Shown: positions 5,591 through 10,311 of the stretch, piece by piece
Position numbering within the stretch: the stretch's first letter is position 1
How the letters are laid out: each line of letters opens with the position of its first letter
Assembly (NCBI GenBank): GCA_031273145.1
Contig: JAISSL010000002.1
Location: 1-10,311 of the forward strand
Origin: Zoogloeaceae bacterium
GTDB taxonomy: Bacteria > Pseudomonadota > Gammaproteobacteria > Burkholderiales > Rhodocyclaceae
Direction: 5' to 3'
DNA length: 10,311 nt
The notes under the pieces: generated by a model
Seen by the model: only the letters and a program-made list of their open reading frames with translations
Database searches by the model: none
What the model was told of the DNA's origin: nothing
Made by a program: the position numbers and the translations under genes

Positions 5591-6931
5591 ATGCCTGTTG
5601 GGACGGTCGTTGCCCTTGACCATGAAGCGCGGGGAATCGTCCATCTGGACGGCAAGGTGGTGTTCGTGGATGGCGCCTTGCCGGGCGAGACGGTGGAATA
5701 CGCCAGCTTTCGCAAAAAGCCCAGATACGAGCAAGCCTGGCTGGTCAAGGCGCTTGCGCCCGTTCCCGAACGGGTCGAGCCGCGCTGCCCGCACTTTGGC
5801 ATTTGCGGCGGATGCGTCATGCAGCATCTGGATGTTGCCGCCCAGGTTGCCGTCAAACAGCGGATTCTGGAAGATAGTCTCTGGCATATCGGGCGGGTTC
5901 GCCCGGAGGAACTTCTGCCGCCGATTCATGGCCTTGCCTGGGGTTATCGCCGCAAGGCGCGGCTGGGCGTGCGGAAGGTGCCCAAAAAAGGCGGCGTCCT
6001 GATTGGGTTTCGGGAAAAAAGAAGCAGCTACATTGCCGATCTCAAAAGCTGCGCGGTGCTGCATCCTGCGGCCTCAAAACTGCTGCTTCCCCTGCGAAGC
6101 CTGATTGACGGCCTTTCCATTTCCGAGCGGCTGCCGCAGGTGGAAATTGCGGTCGGCGACGATTGTGTGGCTTTGTCGTTGCGTATTCTGGAACCGCTAA
6201 CGGATGAGGACAAAAACAGGCTGCGCGCCTTTGCCGAGTTACACGGCATTGTGTTTTACCTGCAACCGGGCGGGCCGGATAGTCTTTTTCGCTTTCATCC
6301 CGCAGTGCCGGAACTTGCCTATACCCTGCCGGAATTTTCCCTCCGCATGGCTTTCAGTCCGGTGGATTTTACCCAGGTGAACCATGAGGTGAATCGCGTC
6401 CTGATTCGCCGTACCCTGGAATTGCTGGCCTTGCTGCCCGGCGAGCGGGTAGCGGACCTTTTTTGCGGCCTGGGCAATTTTACTTTGCCGATTGCCCGCC
6501 GAGGGGCGCGTGTAATTGGGGTTGAGGGGAATGCCACTCTGGTGTCACGCGCCAAAGCCTGTGCAGAGGCCAATGGACTGACTGAAAACACGCGCTTTAT
6601 GGCGGCGAACCTGTTTCAATGCGGGACGGATTTTTTTAGCGGCCTGCTCGAAAACCCGCAAAAAGTCCTGCTTGACCCGCCCCGCGAAGGGGCGCTTGAA
6701 GTCGTCAAAGCCTTGCCGGAAGCGGGGGAGCGGCCATGCCGCATTGTTTATGTCTCCTGCAATCCTGCAACATTGGCGCGGGATGCGGCGATTCTCGTCC
6801 AGCAGAAAGGCTATCGTCTGGCTGTAGCCGGAATCGTCAATATGTTTCCGCATACGGCGCATGTGGAATCCGTCGCGCTTTTTCTGGCGCCTTTTTCTGA
6901 CAGAGGGGCGGCAGACCTTGCCCCATGCTAA
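5591..6931 (+). CDS. rlmD: 23S rRNA (uracil-1939-C5)-methyltransferase RlmD
   Basis: Adds a methyl group from S-adenosylmethionine to U1939 of 23S rRNA (the RumA/TrmA family). Length is 446 residues, close to the E. coli enzyme. A TRAM-like RNA-binding domain occupies about residues 1-55. The iron-sulfur cluster cysteines are present: RCPHFGICGGC gives Cys66, Cys72 and Cys75, and LKSCAVLHP gives Cys154. The methyltransferase domain shows DLFCGLGNFTLPIA (289-302), LLDPPREGA (360-368), the catalytic Cys390 in VYVSCNPATLARDA, and the C-terminal MFPHTAHVESVALF. The ATG at 5591 is chosen because GGGAGAAG precedes it at about 7 nt; the longer frame from 5519 has no such signal. The iron-sulfur Cys pattern supports RlmD over TrmA, though a related RlmCD-type assignment cannot be fully excluded. 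Confidence 0.93.
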   Translation: MPVGTVVALDHEARGIVHLDGKVVFVDGALPGETVEYASFRKKPRYEQAWLVKALAPVPERVEPRCPHFGICGGCVMQHLDVAAQVAVKQRILEDSLWHIGRVRPEELLPPIHGLAWGYRRKARLGVRKVPKKGGVLIGFREKRSSYIADLKSCAVLHPAASKLLLPLRSLIDGLSISERLPQVEIAVGDDCVALSLRILEPLTDEDKNRLRAFAELHGIVFYLQPGGPDSLFRFHPAVPELAYTLPEFSLRMAFSPVDFTQVNHEVNRVLIRRTLELLALLPGERVADLFCGLGNFTLPIARRGARVIGVEGNATLVSRAKACAEANGLTENTRFMAANLFQCGTDFFSGLLENPQKVLLDPPREGALEVVKALPEAGERPCRIVYVSCNPATLARDAAILVQQKGYRLAVAGIVNMFPHTAHVESVALFLAPFSDRGAADLAPC

Positions 6932-6934
6932 AAT
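6926..6934 (+). promoter_or_regulatory. Extended -10 promoter for tRNA-Ser
   Basis: TGCTAAAAT is a TGn-extended -10; its TAA is also the stop codon of rlmD. The bases after it (ctcgcctcccgg) form a G+C-rich discriminator like that of stable-RNA promoters. No -35 box is evident. It would start the transcript about 40 nt before the tRNA. Confidence 0.4.
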
Positions 6935-6981
6935 CTCGCCTCCCGGAATCGCCATAGGCGAACCGGAAAGCGGAGAGAAGA

Positions 6982-7069
6982 GGAGGTGTGGCAGAGTGGT
7001 CGATTGCACCGGTCTTGAAAACCGGCAACGGGCAACCGTTCGTGAGTTCGAATCTCACCGCCTCCGCCA
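6982..7069 (+). tRNA. tRNA-Ser (anticodon UGA)
   Basis: Complete 88-nt class II tRNA reading UCN codons. Acceptor GGAGGTG (6982-6988) pairs with CGCCTCC (7059-7065), followed by discriminator G7066 and an encoded CCA (7067-7069). Anticodon stem CCGGT/ACCGG (7009-7013/7021-7025) encloses CTTGAAA with anticodon TGA at 7016-7018. The long variable arm AACGG-gcaa-CCGTT (7027-7040) is the serine hallmark. The T-arm is GTGAG-TTCGAAT-CTCAC (7042-7058). Its 3' end lies 23 bp from the stop codon of the convergent nucleotidyltransferase gene. Confidence 0.97.
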
Positions 7070-7092
7070 GAAATGCAGGATAGGCGCGGGTT

Positions 7093-7815
7093 TTAGGGGA
7101 CTTTCTGATTCTTGCGCCCGGTTGCGTCCATCTCGCACACCCGGTCGAAGATGATGGTTGCGAGGCGCGAGCAGGCGGCTTGAACGGTTTGCCAGTCGTG
7201 CCAGCGCGGATTGAGGTTCTTGTATTCGCAAAGTTCGATTTCTTCCAGGTCGTAGGGCAGCGCGTTGGCAAGCTGAATCTGCAACTGGTGTAGCGGCGAT
7301 TCTCCATTGTCCTGCGGGTAGAGGCGATCAAGCGATTGCAGCGCACAGGCAACGCGCTCATCGCCCATGTGATCGGCCAGGGCAACGAAATCAAGGTAAT
7401 CCCGCGTGGCATTGCGCTTCAAGATCATCACACCCTTGATACGCAGAATTTCGGCTTCGGTCGGAACGGTAATTCGCGTACCGTGATAGTCCATCACCAT
7501 CGTTTCCAGCGGTTCGGCGCGGATAAGCTGGCGAACTCCGGTTTCGATGCCGTCAAGGTTGCCGAGAACCTGCACCGGGCGTTGCACCCGCGCCGTTTTC
7601 CAGCCCGCGACGGATTCGAGTTGAGCAAGCACTTCGTCAAAGCGATGGCAAAGGTCGGTCAGCACATGGTCGGCATCACGCGAAAAACGATGTCCGGCGT
7701 GGAGGGCGGATGCCGTTCCGCCCACCAGCACGGCATCCGGCAGCAGACGCTGAAGCCGCGCGGCGGATGACAAGACGAGTTCCCAGTCAGGCAGGGGCGC
7801 GGTGCGCTTCGGCAT
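7093..7815 (-). CDS. AbiEii/AbiGii-like nucleotidyltransferase (candidate toxin)
   Basis: A 240-residue protein of the AbiEii toxin family (nucleotidyltransferase fold), whose members arrest growth by modifying tRNA or other targets; the target here is unknown. Motif I is VLVGGTASALHAGHRFSRDAD (29-49), with the GG turn and metal-binding Asp47 and Asp49. The other family motifs are LRIKGVMILKRNATRDYLDFVAL (about 124-146), containing Lys127, Arg138, Asp139 and Asp142. The C-terminal part (from about 150) is helical and ends in a basic tail, RKNQKVP. The ATG at 7815 lies inside the end of the preceding small gene (29-bp overlap), suggesting translational coupling. No canonical AbiEi antitoxin (winged-helix, about 200 residues or more) is next to it. 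The gene is intact and faces tRNA-Ser. Pairing and toxicity are inferred from the family. Confidence 0.82.
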   Translation of the reverse strand: MPKRTAPLPDWELVLSSAARLQRLLPDAVLVGGTASALHAGHRFSRDADHVLTDLCHRFDEVLAQLESVAGWKTARVQRPVQVLGNLDGIETGVRQLIRAEPLETMVMDYHGTRITVPTEAEILRIKGVMILKRNATRDYLDFVALADHMGDERVACALQSLDRLYPQDNGESPLHQLQIQLANALPYDLEEIELCEYKNLNPRWHDWQTVQAACSRLATIIFDRVCEMDATGRKNQKVP

Positions 7816-8026
7816 AGTGCATCCAGAAGTGATGGCGTTGGGCGTAGGGGGCGCGGATGTAAGGGCGGCAAACGCGCGTCACCTTCTCCAGCAGGGCGCG
7901 GTCAGACAAAACCGCTTGGCGCAGGTCAACCCAATCCTGCCATTTGCCGCGCTGTATCACGTCGTCAATGGCGGCGAGGGTAAGGCGCTGATGGTTGAGG
8001 TGACGATGGCGCATGGCGAACAACAC
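7787..8026 (-). CDS. Small protein coupled to the AbiEii-like gene; 5' end probably frameshifted
   Basis: The open part encodes 79 residues from a GTG at 8026 (or 71 from the ATG 8014); neither start has a ribosome-binding site. The protein is rich in His, Arg and Trp (MRHRHLNHQRLTLAAIDDVI, then WQDWVDLRQAVLSD) and has no membrane segment or helix-turn-helix that I can recognise. It does not resemble AbiEi. In-frame codons upstream of 8026 look coding (GLPVDFLASFAQDTGIHPRN) back to a TGA at 8098-8096, with no start codon among them. Adding one A to the A-run at 8092-8096 would join this frame to the ATG at 8118, which overlaps the lipoprotein stop, giving a 110-residue protein. So the gene is either a one-base pseudogene, a sequencing error, or frameshifted in expression. 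Position suggests it is the partner of the nucleotidyltransferase. Confidence 0.6.
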   Translation of the reverse strand: MLFAMRHRHLNHQRLTLAAIDDVIQRGKWQDWVDLRQAVLSDRALLEKVTRVCRPYIRAPYAQRHHFWMHYAEAHRAPA

Positions 8027-8114
8027 GCTGTTACGAGGGTGGATGCCCGTATCTTGTGCGAATGACGCAAGAAAATCAACAGGAAGGCCGGTTTTTCAGG
8101 GAAAAGGCGCGGCA

Positions 8115-10094
8115 TCATGGCGCTTTTTCGCCCATAAGTTTGATCTGCCAGTCCTCCAGGTAATGCCCATCCTTTTTAATGCGCGAATTGGTAACTTTCC
8201 ATTGTCTGATCCGTGCGCCCTCCAAATTGATGCCATCAATGCTGGAACCCGTGATTTCCAGACGGTCGATCTCGGCATCCTTAAGATTAATCCATTCGAG
8301 TCTTGAGCCAACGATTTCCAGCCGGTCTATCCGGCTCTTTCTCTCGCGGCTCTCATAACTAAAGTTGAAAGAACCTGTGGAATTTTCAATGCGGACATGT
8401 TCTGCGTCAATGCGTATTTCAAATGGCCCAGAGCAGAAACGAAAAATGGCTCGCTTGGTGCGCGGGTATGATTCATTACCCCAATACAGATACGGAGACA
8501 GGTACGTAGTACCACCACGGACGCGCTCAAGCAACATATGGGGCGTTCCCATAGTGCTCAGAGTGAGCGCGAATTCGCTGTCCCGGACGGTCAAATCGCC
8601 GGTGGGCGTGATGTATCTTGAACCGAATCCCTGCCCGTCTACCCCCTCAATCAGCAGATTGCCCGCAACCGTTACCTTGCCGCTACCAAACACCGCATTG
8701 TCTTCCGCCCTTACTACCATTCCAGTGACATCGACACTTTTTGAGAGAAAGACGTTGCGCCAGATCATAGATGGCAGTGGCTTTTCGGCAGGTATCACGA
8801 GAGAGACCGATTTCCACGCTACCTTTTTACTCTCTATCCACTCACTACTCTCAGGGAGTGGGAGTGACATAAAATCGGAAAGCGCCGTATCCTCAACCCA
8901 CAGGGAACCATCCTCGCGGGTAAACCGGGGAGGAGATACCAAGAACCATGAATAGTATCTATTCGGTTCCGGGGGAATAAGCGCGGCGAAATTCGCCACA
9001 GCCTTGCCCTGCGCCCTTTTGATGCTATGAAGAAAGCCACGGGCAGGCGACCATGTGTGTGACCATGTATCGCCCCGGTTGCGCCCAAATGTTTTTCCCG
9101 CATTCGGGCACACTTCCATGCCAGCCAAATCCCAGAGTCGGGAAGCGTATTGTTTTCGCATCGCCGGGAGGTAATTGTTGGCCGCGAAACCGATGTATTC
9201 CGCAACCACTTCTCCCGTATCCCGCTCTATTAACCGCAACCTGCCCCGCCCAACCCAGTTGGCGCGGTCTTCCAGGGTGGAAATGTCTTCAATCGAAAGC
9301 GCATATCTGGCGTTGAGCGTGTCGACCGGAAGATCGAAAGGCATCCACATCGGCGTGGTTGCATAATTCATCAGAATATCCGCCTCAGACCATTTGTCGT
9401 TACGCAACGCCTTCATTTGCAGGGAACTTTCAAGTACGCGGTCGCGCAATTTGGCGCGTTCCCAGAAAGCCCTGCTGGCGCGTTGGATGTATTTCCCATC
9501 GCTGGTTTCGATGAAGGCTTTTTGGTTGCCTGTCTGTGGCACCGGAACCCAGGCCGCTGCCAGCAGATTGCCGGTATCCCAAGGAAGGGCGTATCCGTAC
9601 TGAATTTCCCGGAATGCGCGGATGCTCTCTTCCCGGTTTTCCCTGTAATGGTAACTGCGATATTCAAGGATTGCGGCAGGCGCGGATTCATTCGGAGCCG
9701 TCTCCTGCAACGGCAGAGGCGCGTTTCCCCGGTTATTGCCAAGCGCCAGAATGCCATCGTCCAGAAGAATGCCGGACTTGATGGAAAGGCGCTCCTCCTT
9801 CGCGCAGGCGGTTTGCAGATAAGCGCGCGCTTTCTGAACCAGAGATTCCTGAGTCTGCGCGGCGGCAGAATCAATTTCTGCCTTTTTCTTCCGTTCTCTC
9901 CGTTCTGGCGCATTGATAATATCTGATACTGGCATCCATATTGGAGACGTTATAACAAACAAAGGAAACAGTATGGCAGCTTCAGGAGGGGCGGAGCTGC
10001 CGAGATTTGCACAGCTACTCAGGTTCATGGCAAGCAGAGCCACGATAAGCCACTTCCGGCAGAGCGGGAAAAAAGCGATAGGGCGGCGTTTCAT
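8115..10094 (-). CDS. Large predicted outer-membrane lipoprotein with C-terminal 20-residue repeats
   Basis: A 659-residue protein of unknown function; I do not recognise its family. The ATG at 10094 is preferred to the upstream frame because it begins a signal peptide: KRR, a hydrophobic stretch (LIVALLAMN) and the lipobox LSSC with Cys28. Ala follows the Cys, so outer-membrane sorting is expected. A second hydrophobic segment, AAILFPLFVITSPIWMPV, lies at about 38-55, then a charged coiled-like stretch rich in Arg, Lys and Glu. Residues 60-450 are a long globular region. The C-terminus carries two clean 20-residue repeats (IDRLEIVGSRLEWINLKDAE and IDRLEITGSSIDGINLEGAR, about 589-628), with weaker units before and after, as in beta-helix or pentapeptide-like folds. 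Its stop overlaps an ATG of the next gene as ATGA. The gene is intact and the first of the three-gene cassette. Confidence 0.78.
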   Translation of the reverse strand: MKRRPIAFFPLCRKWLIVALLAMNLSSCANLGSSAPPEAAILFPLFVITSPIWMPVSDIINAPERRERKKKAEIDSAAAQTQESLVQKARAYLQTACAKEERLSIKSGILLDDGILALGNNRGNAPLPLQETAPNESAPAAILEYRSYHYRENREESIRAFREIQYGYALPWDTGNLLAAAWVPVPQTGNQKAFIETSDGKYIQRASRAFWERAKLRDRVLESSLQMKALRNDKWSEADILMNYATTPMWMPFDLPVDTLNARYALSIEDISTLEDRANWVGRGRLRLIERDTGEVVAEYIGFAANNYLPAMRKQYASRLWDLAGMEVCPNAGKTFGRNRGDTWSHTWSPARGFLHSIKRAQGKAVANFAALIPPEPNRYYSWFLVSPPRFTREDGSLWVEDTALSDFMSLPLPESSEWIESKKVAWKSVSLVIPAEKPLPSMIWRNVFLSKSVDVTGMVVRAEDNAVFGSGKVTVAGNLLIEGVDGQGFGSRYITPTGDLTVRDSEFALTLSTMGTPHMLLERVRGGTTYLSPYLYWGNESYPRTKRAIFRFCSGPFEIRIDAEHVRIENSTGSFNFSYESRERKSRIDRLEIVGSRLEWINLKDAEIDRLEITGSSIDGINLEGARIRQWKVTNSRIKKDGHYLEDWQIKLMGEKAP

Positions 10095-10224
10095 TGGGTC
10101 AATTTCCACAATACGAGGTCCAGAACGGATATTAGCCTGTCTGGCGGGACGTAGGTTGTCTATTCCCACGAAATTTTCAGAGGACGATTGTAAAAAAATT
10201 GCTGTCCGCAGAACCGGGCAGGGC

Positions 10225-10230
10225 TATAAT
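10225..10230 (+). promoter_or_regulatory. -10 box of the tpiA promoter
   Basis: A perfect TATAAT 32 nt before the tpiA ATG. The upstream TTGCTG (10199-10204) is 20 nt away, too far for an ideal -35, so the partner box is uncertain. Confidence 0.45.
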
Positions 10231-10262
10231 CCGCCACTTCGTTTTGTCTGGAATGATTCCGC

Positions 10263-10311
10263 ATGTCGCCTTCTCGCCCAACCTGGGTCGCCGGAAACTG
10301 GAAAATGCAGG
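10263..10311 (+). CDS. tpiA: Triosephosphate isomerase, N-terminal start (cut by window end)
   Basis: The first 16 codons read MSPSRPTWVAGNWKMQ. The motif VAGNWKM is the conserved N-terminal strand of triosephosphate isomerase, with the substrate-binding Asn and the catalytic Lys in NWK. The enzyme interconverts dihydroxyacetone phosphate and glyceraldehyde-3-phosphate in central carbon metabolism. A purine-rich GGAA lies about 10 nt upstream. It is divergent from the lipoprotein gene across 168 bp. In betaproteobacteria tpiA often leads a run with secG and nuo genes; that cannot be seen here because the gene is cut at the right edge. Confidence 0.88.
   Translation, partial: MSPSRPTWVAGNWKMQ

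Noticed and set aside
5533..5856. N-terminal extension of the hypothetical gene at 5056-5532
   Set aside because: The extension would overlap the start of rlmD and its ribosome-binding site on the other strand and has shadow composition; the ATG at 5532 gives a clean start.
7046..7069. Integration attachment site with a second copy in the window
   Set aside because: No second copy of the tRNA 3' end could be found by eye in the window, so no att site is called.
7336..7770. Plus-strand frame of 144 codons opposite the nucleotidyltransferase
   Set aside because: It is antisense to the conserved NTase motifs and has no recognisable start signal or family pattern.
10095..10262. Promoter of the lipoprotein gene at TAATAT (10134-10129, minus strand)
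   Set aside because: No matching -35 box was found, so it is left out of the feature list.

Overview
The window looks like a chromosomal segment of a betaproteobacterium, probably Nitrosomonadales-like. That placement is inferred from gene content: a man-type EIIA / HPr / EI regulatory phosphotransferase operon with no sugar permease, a cytochrome c', RlmD, tRNA-Ser(UGA) and the start of triosephosphate isomerase. No species can be named from sequence reading alone. Core genes alternate with accessory insertions, mostly in the two outer thirds.

Left third (1-1833, accessory). The 3' part of an IS4-family transposase runs in from the left edge. Its probable right end at about 776 seems to interrupt a common dispersed palindrome. 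A pair of inverted REP-like sequences with GTAG heads follows. Next is a toxin-first HigB/RelE and HigA/XRE toxin-antitoxin operon with a clear promoter and a palindromic operator between its -35 and -10 boxes. A 180-bp palindrome-rich element with 19-bp terminal inverted repeats lies between higA and the PTS operon.

Centre (1834-6931, core). On the minus strand, EIIA-Man, HPr and EI are packed almost without gaps (transcription order EIIA > HPr > EI). All phosphorylation residues are present: His9 in EIIA, His15 and Ser46 in HPr, and His203 in EI. Upstream, a strong intrinsic terminator closes a cytochrome c' gene. A conserved hypothetical gene comes next, divergent from rlmD (23S rRNA m5U1939 methyltransferase), which runs on the plus strand.

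Right third (6929-10311). tRNA-Ser(UGA) follows rlmD. Facing it on the minus strand is a three-gene cassette (transcription order: large lipoprotein with C-terminal 20-residue repeats > small protein > AbiEii-like nucleotidyltransferase). The cassette ends 23 bp from the 3' end of the tRNA. The small gene appears to carry a one-base frameshift in an A-run. Repairing it gives a 110-residue protein whose ATG overlaps the lipoprotein stop as ATGA and whose end overlaps the nucleotidyltransferase start by 29 bp, so the three genes would form one coupled operon. The small protein does not resemble the usual AbiEi antitoxin, which makes this the best candidate for an undescribed system. The window ends in the first codons of tpiA.
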